Positions 7,928 to 16,017 of a DNA stretch of 64,000 bases are shown here, in pieces (position 1 is the first letter of the stretch; every line of letters starts with the position of its first letter). The notes beneath the pieces are model-generated. The model ran no database searches and was not told the DNA's origin. It saw nothing but the letters and a program-made list of their open reading frames with translations. Source of the DNA: Streptomyces marincola (GTDB lineage Bacteria; Actinomycetota; Actinomycetes; Streptomycetales; Streptomycetaceae). The position numbers and the translations under genes were made by a program. The stretch spans positions 3,290,501-3,354,500 of the forward strand of contig NZ_CP084541.1 of assembly GCF_020410765.1 (NCBI RefSeq), written 5' to 3'.

Positions 7928-10783
7928 ATGCCCCGCAGGCTGTTCGCCGCTCATCCGGTGGCCATGGCCCGCGTTCCGCTCCGCCCCGACCAGGGAGTCG
8001 GCGATGAGGCTGACGGCCTCCTGATCGAGGGGGTCCTTCTCGCCGGGAGCATCGACCTGTCGAAGGCCCGGAGGGACGCCCGCACCAGGGCCACCCTGCG
8101 CGCCTACGACCTTCGTTCACGCAGCCGCACCACTCCGCACGGTGTCTTCGCCGCGGTCGCACCGGCAGCCCTGACCGCCCGTGCCACCACACTGCGGCTG
8201 GGCCGGGCGCACCGTGCCATCACCATGCCGAGCGCACGTTGGCTGACCGCCCTCGCCGACCAGCTTTTGGACGAACATCCGGAACTGCTGCCCACCCTCA
8301 CCCTGACCACGAGCAATCTGGTCGCCTCGCGCGGCGACCGCTTTGTGGCCGAACGCCCGACAGAGCGCGGCGCGGAGACCGGCAGCGTGCGGAACACCGA
8401 AGTCTCCCGCTGGTTGCTCCGTGCCTGCGCGGACGGCGCCCCGGCCGCCGACCTGCTCGCCGACCTCTCCAAACGTCATCCCGACGTCGCCCCCGCCACC
8501 ATCGCGCGTGCTGTACTGAACATGGTCAAGGCCGGGGCCCTGCTCGACGACCTGCTCCCTGACGACCTCCGTGCCGACCCGCTCCAGCACCTGCTGGGTC
8601 GTCTCCCGGCGCAGTCGCCGTCCGCCCACACGCTGAGGCGCCTGGCCGCAGTTCTCCGGGAAGCCGATGCGCACACTCCCGGGTCACCTCGCCGACGACC
8701 ACTCCTGTCAGCGGCCAGGGACCTCGCGAACTCGCTCCGCCCCACTCCCCGCCCACTGACCGCGGACACCCTTGCCGACGCCCAGATCTCCCTGCCGTGG
8801 TCGGTGGGCGACAGCGCGGCGCTCGCCGCCTCCGTCCTCTGGCGCATCGGTCACCGCACCCCACCGCTCGGCGACTACCACCGCCGCTTCCTGGCCCGCT
8901 ACGGACGCCACCGATTGGTACCACTGCTCGAAGCACTCGACCCCGTAGCAGGCCTGGGCCCGCCCACGGCTCACGACGCACTCGGCACCGACGAGGGCCT
9001 CAGCCCGTCCCGTATGACCGCACTGGCCTCTCTGCTCGCCGGTGCCCTCAGCACCGGTACGCCCGAAATCGCTCTTCAGGACCACCACCTCGCCCAGCTC
9101 GCCAACCCGTCCCCGCTGCCGCCGCCCCGTACCGCTGAAATCCACATCCAGCTGCTCAACAGCGAGAGCGAAGCCCCGGACATCGCGGTCGTGCCCGGGA
9201 CGGGGTCCCAGGACGCGGGTGCCGCACCGGGCCGCTGGACCCGCTGGCTCCCCGAACTCGCCCCCGACGAACACGCCGGCAACGGCACCGGACCGATGGT
9301 CGCGGAGATCGCCTGCCGCACCCGCACCGCTGCCACCGGAACGCTCAACGCCGAGACGGGCACCGCGCCTTGGCGCATCCCCCTCGGCGTTCCCCGGCGA
9401 CCGGAGGATCTGATCCCCGAGGAATTGGCGCTGGTCGTCTCCGGCACTCATCTCGCGCTGTGGTCGACCCGTCACGACCGCCCCGTCACTCCGGTCCTCC
9501 GGAGCCGCGTCGCGCCCCGTCTGCTACCGCCGGCCGCCCGCGCCCTGCATCTTCTCGGCCATGCCAACACACGCCCCTGGCACCCCTGGAGCTGGGGCCC
9601 GCTGTCCGCCTTCCCCTTCACGCCGCGTGTGCGCTATCACGGCATCCTTCTGTGCCCGGCCCGCTGGCAGGTGCCCGCGGAACTGGCCACCGCGGCAGGC
9701 AACCGTGCTGCCTTCACCAGCACGCTGGAAGTTTGGCAGCGCACTGTTCACCCCGCCCTGCCCGGCACCGTGGTCGTGGCGGAGAACGACCGCCGTCTCC
9801 CGCTCGACCTCCATGACCCCGACGACCGCGAACTGCTACGCCGCAGCGTTCACCGAGGCACCCGATCGCTCCACGAACCCCTCGGGTCGCCCGAAGCCCT
9901 CCGTGTCCTTCCCGGCCCTGACCGTGAACGCCACCACCTCGAACTCGTTGTCGCACTCACCCGCCGCGACAGCCCGCCCTCGTCCCGGCCCAGCCCGCGC
10001 CGAGCCATCCGCGGTGCGCACGCAGGACGCCACCTTCCCGGCGGTAGCTGGCTGTCCGCTGCTCTTCCCGGGCCGAGCGACCTCCACGACACCACGCTCA
10101 CCGAACTCAGCCCACTGCTTGAGCGGCTGACCACCGCGCCCGACATCGACCGCTGGTTCTGGCTCCGCTACACCACCCCGGCGCTCGGTCCCCACCTGCG
10201 CCTCCGCGTCCACGGCGATCCCACCGCCCTGAACAGCCGCGTGCAACCCCAACTCGCCACCGCTACCGCTCGGCTGCGTCGGCAAGGACTGTGCAGCGGC
10301 CTCCACTTGGAGCCGTACGAGCAGGAAATCGAGCGCTACGGCGGCGAGCAGGCCATGGCCTCCGCTGAGTGCTTCTTCCACGCGGACAGCGCCCTTGCTC
10401 TCCGCGCCCTCCGCCTCACCGACAGCCAACGTCTCCTTCTCGCCGCCGCCTCATCCGCCGAGATCGCCGGAGCTCTCGCCCCCGAGCAGCCCCGACGGGC
10501 CCTCGCCCCTGGCCGCCTGACTCGGGACCAGCGTCGCCACAGAGACACCCTCCGCGCCATCACCCGCAGGGGTGCCGCAGCTCTCATCCCGCCCTTTCTG
10601 GCCACCGTCCACGCCCAACGGCGGAAAGCCCTCCTCGCCTACCGAGACGTCCTCGCCCCCGCTTTCGCCGCCCCCTGCGCATCCGACCTGATCCACATGC
10701 ACAACAACCGGCTTCTGAGCACCGACCCGAGCCACGAACGCCTCGCCCGCACCCTCGCCGCCGATCTGCTTCATCGCTCATGA
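7928..10783 (+). CDS. lanB: Class I lanthipeptide dehydratase (full-length LanB)
   Basis: A 951-aa protein. LanB enzymes use glutamyl-tRNA to glutamylate Ser/Thr of the precursor, then eliminate to Dha/Dhb. Residues about 1-680 carry the glutamylation domain (early RVPLRP, then SRTTPHGVFAAVA). Residues about 700-945 carry the elimination (SpaB-C/thiopeptide-type) domain (GGSWLSAALPG, then WFWLRYTTPALGPHLRLR). ATG 7928 was chosen because the family N-terminus fits; the frame is open further upstream inside the precursor gene but lacks family similarity there. It overlaps lanC by 4 bases. Confidence 0.92.
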   Translation: MPRRLFAAHPVAMARVPLRPDQGVGDEADGLLIEGVLLAGSIDLSKARRDARTRATLRAYDLRSRSRTTPHGVFAAVAPAALTARATTLRLGRAHRAITMPSARWLTALADQLLDEHPELLPTLTLTTSNLVASRGDRFVAERPTERGAETGSVRNTEVSRWLLRACADGAPAADLLADLSKRHPDVAPATIARAVLNMVKAGALLDDLLPDDLRADPLQHLLGRLPAQSPSAHTLRRLAAVLREADAHTPGSPRRRPLLSAARDLANSLRPTPRPLTADTLADAQISLPWSVGDSAALAASVLWRIGHRTPPLGDYHRRFLARYGRHRLVPLLEALDPVAGLGPPTAHDALGTDEGLSPSRMTALASLLAGALSTGTPEIALQDHHLAQLANPSPLPPPRTAEIHIQLLNSESEAPDIAVVPGTGSQDAGAAPGRWTRWLPELAPDEHAGNGTGPMVAEIACRTRTAATGTLNAETGTAPWRIPLGVPRRPEDLIPEELALVVSGTHLALWSTRHDRPVTPVLRSRVAPRLLPPAARALHLLGHANTRPWHPWSWGPLSAFPFTPRVRYHGILLCPARWQVPAELATAAGNRAAFTSTLEVWQRTVHPALPGTVVVAENDRRLPLDLHDPDDRELLRRSVHRGTRSLHEPLGSPEALRVLPGPDRERHHLELVVALTRRDSPPSSRPSPRRAIRGAHAGRHLPGGSWLSAALPGPSDLHDTTLTELSPLLERLTTAPDIDRWFWLRYTTPALGPHLRLRVHGDPTALNSRVQPQLATATARLRRQGLCSGLHLEPYEQEIERYGGEQAMASAECFFHADSALALRALRLTDSQRLLLAAASSAEIAGALAPEQPRRALAPGRLTRDQRRHRDTLRAITRRGAAALIPPFLATVHAQRRKALLAYRDVLAPAFAAPCASDLIHMHNNRLLSTDPSHERLARTLAADLLHRS

Positions 10784-11985
10784 CCGACGAGCACCGCGCC
10801 CTCTCAGCCACCAAGTCCCAGGAGCTGGCCCTCGCCCTCGGGCCTACCCGGGCTGTCGCCGCCGCCGTCTCCGCACGCGCCGCCCACACGCTTTGCTACG
10901 GACTCGCCGGCACTGCGCTGCTGCACGCCTGCCTCGGCGACGCGACCACCGCCGTCCGCCACTGGAACGCAGCCTCCCAAGTCCTCGGTGACGCACCGGC
11001 CGACGGCATCCACACCGGCCCGGGCGCCCTCGCCGCTTCCCTGATCATCGGCACCGCCCACCTGCCCGAGCGCGGCCCCCACCACGCCCTCGCCCCGCGT
11101 GCGACGAGCTGGCTCTCGGCTCGTGCCCAGGCCCTCGCCCAGCTTCAGCGGACGAGTCCGGGATCGTGGGCGCCCTGGGCCGTCTACGACGCCATCAAGG
11201 GCTTGAGCGGCATCGGTCGCATCCTCCTCGTCTCCCATGCCACCGGCCACCGCGCCGAGGCAACCCCTGGTCTGCACGCCGCATTGACCACCCTGATCAG
11301 AATGATCCTCACCGACCAGGGAACTCGTCCCGGCTGGTGGCTCCCGGCCCACGCTCATCCGCCGAGCGTCCCTGTCCCCCCATCGGGCGCCGCCACCACC
11401 GGCATGGCCCACGGAATCGCCGGTCCCCTCGCCTTCCTCGCCCTCGCCCACCTCGCGGGCCATATCGCTCCCGGTCAACATGACGCCATCGCCGGGGCCG
11501 CGCACTGGCTCCTCACCTGGGCAGACCCCGGCCCCTCCTGGCCGCCCCACGTCAGCGGTGCCGACCTCGACGCCGGGCCCACCCCGCCTCCCGGCGTCAT
11601 CCCCGGCCGCAGAACCGCCTGGTGCTATGGCACCCCGGGGATCGCCACCGCCCTCACGCACGCCGGCCACGCTCTCGGTGAACCCGCTTTCCTCCGCACC
11701 GCCACAGCGGCCCTCGACCACCTCGCGACCGACATCTCCACCTGGGACACCGAAGGCCCTGGTCTTTGCCATGGCGCGGCAGGCGTACTCGCCGGCGCCC
11801 GGCACGGCGGTTCCCGGCTCGCCGCCCGTGCCCGCGACACCGTCCTGTCTCTGTTGTCTCCGCCCTCCGCCGCGCCGGGCCTCCTCGGCGGCCGTGCCGG
11901 TACCGCCCTCGCCCTGGCCGCTGACGCCGGACTATTCGCCCGCCAACGGGCCGCCCCGTGGGAAAGCGTCCTGCTCATCTCCTGA
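10780..11985 (+). CDS. lanC: Lanthionine cyclase LanC
   Basis: A 401-aa LanC-like cyclase that adds precursor Cys thiols to Dha/Dhb to form (methyl)lanthionine rings. It shows the family's repeated helical Gly motifs: GMAHGIAGP near residue 210, WCYGTPGIA with C282, and LCHGAAG with C330-H331. C282, C330 and H331 are the expected zinc ligands, and all are present. ATG 10780 overlaps the lanB stop (ATGA). It is the last gene of the cluster; a strong hairpin at 12019-12066 follows. No transporter, protease or immunity gene lies next to it. Confidence 0.92.
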   Translation: MTDEHRALSATKSQELALALGPTRAVAAAVSARAAHTLCYGLAGTALLHACLGDATTAVRHWNAASQVLGDAPADGIHTGPGALAASLIIGTAHLPERGPHHALAPRATSWLSARAQALAQLQRTSPGSWAPWAVYDAIKGLSGIGRILLVSHATGHRAEATPGLHAALTTLIRMILTDQGTRPGWWLPAHAHPPSVPVPPSGAATTGMAHGIAGPLAFLALAHLAGHIAPGQHDAIAGAAHWLLTWADPGPSWPPHVSGADLDAGPTPPPGVIPGRRTAWCYGTPGIATALTHAGHALGEPAFLRTATAALDHLATDISTWDTEGPGLCHGAAGVLAGARHGGSRLAARARDTVLSLLSPPSAAPGLLGGRAGTALALAADAGLFARQRAAPWESVLLIS

Positions 11986-12018
11986 CCTCTCCGCCGAGGA
12001 AGATGGCGCGTCACTCGG

Positions 12019-12066
12019 CGGCCCACGGCCCGTTCCCCCGCAGACCCCGGCGGGAGGAACGGGCCG
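12019..12066. terminator. Convergent hairpin terminator / 48-bp repeat, copy C
   Basis: An 11-bp inverted repeat (12026-12036 with 12056-12066) lies between lanC and the convergent SDR gene. All 48 bases are identical to 5246-5293. Confidence 0.8.
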
Positions 12067-12099
12067 GTCGGGGCGGGGGGTTGGGGGTTGGCGGGTGGG

Positions 12100-12891
12100 T
12101 CAGGTGGTCTTCGTCGCGCCGCCGTCGATGACGTAGTCGACGCCGACGATGCTGGCGGCGGCCGGGGAGGCGAGGTAGGCGACGAGGTCGGCGACCTCGT
12201 CGGGGCGTATGAACCGGCCGGTGAGCATGCCGGTGGCGGCCGGGATCTGGTCGAGCAGCTGCGCGTGCTCCATGCCCATCTTCTCGGCCAGCGCCACGCC
12301 GTACCGGCCGGGCCCGTCCCACAGGGAGGTGCGGACCGCGCCGGGCGACACGGTGTTGACCCGCACGCCCTGGGGGCCGAACTCCTCCGCGATCGCCTTG
12401 CCGAACGCGGTCAGCGCGGCCTTGGCGGTGGTGTAGGGCATGGGACTGCTGTGCGGGCTCCTGGCGGCGTCGGAGGAGACGTTGACGACGGCCCCGCCCC
12501 CGTCCTCGACGAGACGGGGCAGCGCGGCCCGGGTGGCGCGGACGGCGGAGAGGAAGTTCAGGTCGTACGCCTGCTGCCACTGCTCGTCGGTGAAGGTGAG
12601 CAGGCCGCCCGTCTGCCCTTCGCCCGAGTCGCCGCCGCCGACGTTGTTGACCAGGAGGTCGAGGCCGCCGAGTTCGGCTTCTGCCCGCTCGATGAGCCGG
12701 GCGGGTCCCTCGGCCGTCGAGAGGTCGACGGGCACGCAGATCGCGCCGGTGGCCACCAGTTCCGGCGTGGTCGTGCGCGCCCCGGCCACCACCCGCATTC
12801 CTTCGTTCACCAGCGCGGCAACGACGGCCAGGCCGATCCCCCGGCTCGCGCCGGTCACGACGGCGGCCTTGCCTGCCAGGTGCAGATCCAT
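12100..12891 (-). CDS. SDR-family oxidoreductase
   Basis: A 263-aa classical short-chain dehydrogenase. The N-terminal cofactor motif TGASRGIG is at residues about 14-21, NNVGG in the core, and the YTTAK (Y-x3-K) catalytic pair follows the Ser in VNVSSD. The C-terminus has the usual GVDYVIDGG. It uses NAD(P)H; the substrate is unknown. GAGGAG lies 8 bases before ATG 12891. It is divergent from a TetR regulator with a perfect palindrome between them, so it is probably that regulator's target. Confidence 0.9.
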   Translation of the reverse strand: MDLHLAGKAAVVTGASRGIGLAVVAALVNEGMRVVAGARTTTPELVATGAICVPVDLSTAEGPARLIERAEAELGGLDLLVNNVGGGDSGEGQTGGLLTFTDEQWQQAYDLNFLSAVRATRAALPRLVEDGGGAVVNVSSDAARSPHSSPMPYTTAKAALTAFGKAIAEEFGPQGVRVNTVSPGAVRTSLWDGPGRYGVALAEKMGMEHAQLLDQIPAATGMLTGRFIRPDEVADLVAYLASPAAASIVGVDYVIDGGATKTT

Positions 12892-12942
12892 GGAGCACTC
12901 CTCGCACAATTGCGTCAGGTTCGACGCGAGAACCATAGAAGC

Positions 12943-12960
12943 TGCAACATCGATGTTGCA
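12943..12960. promoter_or_regulatory. Perfect 18-bp palindrome, likely TetR operator
   Basis: TGCAACATCGATGTTGCA is perfectly self-complementary. It lies in the 130-bp gap between the divergent SDR and TetR genes, placed to control both. Confidence 0.75.
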
Positions 12961-13021
12961 AGTATGGGGTGCAGCGCGACCGTGGCGTAGTGTTTCCGGT
13001 GCCTCAGAGGGAGGGAGCCTC

Positions 13022-13627
13022 ATGGACCAGAGAAGCGGGCGGCCGTTGCGCGCGGACGCGGAACGGACCGTGCGGGCCATCCTCGAAGCCGCGGAACGCG
13101 TGCTCAGCGCCGATCCGGCGGCCACCATGGAGCAGATCGCGGAGGCGGCAGGTGTCGCGCGGACGACCGTGCACCGCCGGTTCACCAGCCGCGAGGCGCT
13201 GGTCGAGGCGCTGGCGGCCTGGGCCACGCGGCAGTTCCACGAGGCGGTGACCAGCGCCCGCACCGACAGCGTTCCGCCGCTCGTGGCTCTCTACCAGGTG
13301 ACCGCCAACGTGCTTCGCGTGAAGACCAGTTGGGGCTTCGCGATGAGCAGGGGAACGCCGGAGGACCCGGAGGTGGCACGGGTGCACGCCGACGTGCTCG
13401 CCCAGTGCGACCGCCTGTTCCTGCGCGCCGCCGAGGCCGGCGTGCTGCGCCGGGAGGTCGACCTGGAGTGGGCCCGCCGCGTCTACTACGCGCTCATCCA
13501 CGAGGCCGCCCACGACCGCGGGGAAGCGGCCGATGACGAGGGCGGGGACGTGGAGGCGCTGGCGACCCGCGTGGTCGACACGCTGCTGCGCGGGGTCGGC
13601 GGGCGCGGCGCCGAACTCGGCGCCTGA
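13022..13627 (+). CDS. TetR-family transcriptional regulator
   Basis: A 201-aa protein with an N-terminal TetR helix-turn-helix at about residues 15-60 (ILEAAERVLSADPAATMEQIAEAAGVARTTVHRRF) and a divergent ligand-binding C-terminal domain. ATG 13022 is preceded by GAGGGAG. It probably represses itself and the divergent SDR gene through the palindrome at 12943-12960. A convergent hairpin at 13647-13688 follows. The ligand cannot be predicted. Confidence 0.88.
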   Translation: MDQRSGRPLRADAERTVRAILEAAERVLSADPAATMEQIAEAAGVARTTVHRRFTSREALVEALAAWATRQFHEAVTSARTDSVPPLVALYQVTANVLRVKTSWGFAMSRGTPEDPEVARVHADVLAQCDRLFLRAAEAGVLRREVDLEWARRVYYALIHEAAHDRGEAADDEGGDVEALATRVVDTLLRGVGGRGAELGA

Positions 13628-13646
13628 CCGGGTCGCGGACAGCGGA

Positions 13647-13688
13647 ACGGCCCGTCACCCTCGCGCGACGCGCGGGGCAACGGGCCGT
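13647..13688. terminator. Convergent terminator, related repeat copy D
   Basis: ACGGCCCGT (13647-13655) pairs with ACGGGCCGT (13680-13688), with an inner GC stem. It lies between the convergent TetR and ABC permease genes. The outer arm resembles the other ACGGCCCGT-type hairpins in the window. Confidence 0.65.
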
Positions 13689-13697
13689 CGTCCGCCC

Positions 13698-14582
13698 TCA
13701 CTTGCGGTTGTACAGCCGCATCGTCAGGGTGCCGAACACGGCGATCAGCACCGCGCTCGCCACCAGCACCCAGGTGATCTCGCCGGTGTCGACGTTGCCG
13801 TCCATCAGGCCGCGCGCGGCCTCGACGAGGTGGGCGACGGGGCTGACGTCGACGAACGCCTGGAGCCAGCCGGGCATCGTGCCCGGGTCGACCAGGATGT
13901 TGCTGAGGAAGGTCATCGGCATCAGCACCAGCATGCTGATGCCCATCACGGACTTCTCGGAGCGCAGCATGAGCCCGAACATCGTCCAGATCCACGAGAA
14001 CGCGAACGAGAAGACGATGAGCAGCAGGATCGCGCCCGCCACGCCGAGCACGCCGCCCTCGGGCCGGTAGCCGAGGATCAGGCCGACGATCAGGATCACC
14101 ACGGACGCCATGGCGTACCTGAGCATGTCGCCGAAGAGGTAGCCGACCATCGCGGCGGGGCGCCAGACGGGAAGGGTCCTGAAGCGGTCGAAGACGCCCT
14201 TCTGGATGTCGGTGTTGACCGCGACGCCGGTGTACATGGTGGTCATCACGACGCTCATGACCATGATCCCGGGCAGCAGGAACTGAAGGTACTCGCTCGT
14301 GGACCCGGCGAGCGCGCCCCCGAACAGGTACGTGAACATGAGCGTCATCATGATCGGGAAGACGGTCACGTCGAACAGCTGCTCGGGCACGTGCTTGATC
14401 TTCAGCATCGCGCGCCAGCCGAACGTGAGCGACGCCGACAGCGGGCTGGGCCGCTGCGGGCGTTCCACGCCGGCGAGCACCGCGCCCAGCGTCTCGGCGG
14501 TGGGCGTGTAGGTGTCCTCCGCCTCGTCGCCGTCCTTGCCGCTCTGCTTGGGTGCCGCGTCGGCACTGGTCGCGGTGGTCAT
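13698..14582 (-). CDS. ABC-2 type transporter permease (DrrB-like)
   Basis: A 294-aa membrane protein with a soluble N-terminus of about 60 aa and six predicted membrane segments. It has the ABC-2 features of multidrug exporters (FLLPGIMVMSVVMTTMYTG and the MTFLSNILVDPGTMPGW loop, which resembles the DrrB-type signature). It overlaps the ATPase gene by 4 bases (ATGA), so the two form one exporter in the plasma membrane. The substrate is unknown. Transcription ends at the convergent hairpin 13647-13688. Confidence 0.88.
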   Translation of the reverse strand: MTTATSADAAPKQSGKDGDEAEDTYTPTAETLGAVLAGVERPQRPSPLSASLTFGWRAMLKIKHVPEQLFDVTVFPIMMTLMFTYLFGGALAGSTSEYLQFLLPGIMVMSVVMTTMYTGVAVNTDIQKGVFDRFRTLPVWRPAAMVGYLFGDMLRYAMASVVILIVGLILGYRPEGGVLGVAGAILLLIVFSFAFSWIWTMFGLMLRSEKSVMGISMLVLMPMTFLSNILVDPGTMPGWLQAFVDVSPVAHLVEAARGLMDGNVDTGEITWVLVASAVLIAVFGTLTMRLYNRK

Positions 14583-15610
14583 GCCACGGCCTCCTGCTTC
14601 GTTTCCCTCGTCGTGGCGGTGGTGTCGGTGGCGGACCGGTCGGCCTTGCCGTCGGTCAGGGCGAGGAAGACCTCGTCGAGGCTCGGCTGGCCGAGCGAGA
14701 AGTCGTCGACGACGATGCCGCCCGCGGCGAGCTGGGCCAGGGCGTGCGAGGCCAGTTCCGCGGGGCCCGACGCGTTGCCGTCCTGCATGAGCCGCGCGGT
14801 GAGGGCCAGCGGGTCGGCGTCGGCGGAGACGGTGGTGCCGAGGACGCGTTCCAGCAGCTCGCGCGCCTCGGGGCGGCGGTCGGCGTCGCGCAGCCTGAGG
14901 TGGATCGAGCCGGAGCCGACGGACGACTTCAGCTGGCCCGGGGTGCCCTCGGCGATCACGCGGCCCTTGTCGATGACGGCGATCCGGCCGGCGAGCCGGT
15001 CGGCCTCCTCCAGGTACTGGGTGGTGAGCAGCACGGTGGTGCCCTGGGCGACGACGGCGCGCACGATGTCCCAGACCTGGTTGCGGCTGCGCGGGTCGAG
15101 GCCCGTGGTGGGCTCGTCGAGGAAGAGCAGGTCGGGGGTGTTGAGGATGCTCGCGGCGATGTCGAGGCGGCGCCGCATGCCGCCCGAGTAGTTCTTCGCC
15201 TGCCGGTCGGCGGCCTCGGTCAGCCCGAACGCGTCGAGCAGCGCGGCGGCCCGTTCCCGCGCGGCCGGCTTGCGGTGGCCGAGGAGGCGCGCGAGGAGCA
15301 CCAGGTTCTCCGTGCCGGTCAGGTCCTCGTCGACCGAGGCGTACTGCCCGGTGAGGCTGACGCGGCTGCGGACGGCGTCGGCCTGGGTGAAGACGTCGAG
15401 ACCGAAGATCCTGGCCTCGCCCGCGTCCGGCCGCAGGAGGGTCGCCAGCATGCGGACGGTGGTGGTCTTGCCCGCGCCGTTGGGGCCGAGGACGCCGTAG
15501 ACGGTGCCCGCGGGCACCGTGAGATCGACGCCGTCGACCGCCCGGTTGTCGCCGAATATCTTGACGAGTCCGCGGGTCTCGATCGCGGGCTCGCCCGTGC
15601 CGTTGCCCAT
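14579..15610 (-). CDS. DrrA-family ABC transporter ATP-binding protein
   Basis: A 343-aa nucleotide-binding protein with Walker A GPNGAGKTT (about residues 43-51), signature YSGGMRRR and Walker B LLFLDEPTTGLD. The C-terminal extension of about 100 aa is typical of daunorubicin-resistance (DrrA) family exporter ATPases. AGGA lies 6 bases before ATG 15610. Its leader carries five perfect copies of a 9-bp repeat at 15621-15665. It is co-transcribed with the permease. Confidence 0.9.
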   Translation of the reverse strand: MGNGTGEPAIETRGLVKIFGDNRAVDGVDLTVPAGTVYGVLGPNGAGKTTTVRMLATLLRPDAGEARIFGLDVFTQADAVRSRVSLTGQYASVDEDLTGTENLVLLARLLGHRKPAARERAAALLDAFGLTEAADRQAKNYSGGMRRRLDIAASILNTPDLLFLDEPTTGLDPRSRNQVWDIVRAVVAQGTTVLLTTQYLEEADRLAGRIAVIDKGRVIAEGTPGQLKSSVGSGSIHLRLRDADRRPEARELLERVLGTTVSADADPLALTARLMQDGNASGPAELASHALAQLAAGGIVVDDFSLGQPSLDEVFLALTDGKADRSATDTTATTRETKQEAVA

Positions 15611-15620
15611 CACTGTCCTT

Positions 15621-15665
15621 TCCGTGTGGTCCGTGTGGTCCGTGTGGTCCGTGTGGTCCGTGTGG
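15621..15665. repeat. Perfect 9-bp tandem repeat x5 in the leader of the ABC operon
   Basis: TCCGTGTGG is repeated five times without a mismatch (CCACACGGA on the transcribed strand), ending 11 bases before the start codon of the ABC ATPase. It overlaps or abuts the ribosome binding region, so copy number could affect translation. Confidence 0.9.
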
Positions 15666-15953
15666 TTTTGCCGGCCTTCGTGGCCGCACGAGCCGCAGGC
15701 GTGAGCCACGTGGCATTCGTTCGTATGTTCGTAAGACTCGGGCGGAGCCGCTTCCTCATCGCCGCCGGCGTGACTTTTCTCATCGGGTTCTCCCGAATCC
15801 GTTCCCTGCGGGCGGCCGGGCTCCGTCGCGCGGACGGCCCGCGCCCCCGGGCACGGGCGGGCGGCCCCCGGCGGGAGGCGGAAGCGCCCATGGTAAACGG
15901 CCGCCTCCCGCGACGCCGCTCCTTTTCTCCGCACACCGGGAGGGCGCGAGACG
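15666..15953. other. Upstream region of the ABC operon, no gene seen
   Basis: Noncoding as far as I can tell. On the minus strand, around 15717-15737, ACGAAC occurs twice in direct orientation (ACGAACATACGAAC) within the only AT-richer patch, which may be the promoter or an operator for the ABC genes. Confidence 0.35.
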
Positions 15954-15996
15954 CCGCCGGGCCGCCGCGAGAGGAGATCTCGCGGCGGCCCGGCGG
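15954..15996. terminator. Strong 19-bp hairpin after the methyltransferase gene
   Basis: A perfect 19-bp stem (15954-15972 with 15978-15996) with a 5-base loop, downstream of the minus-strand gene ending at 16018. It probably ends that transcript. Confidence 0.8.
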
Positions 15997-16017
15997 GGGA
16001 GCGCGGGGGCGGCCGGA

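Noticed and set aside
15621..15665. CRISPR-like array
   Set aside because: The units are 9 bp, directly adjacent with no spacers, and no cas gene is present.
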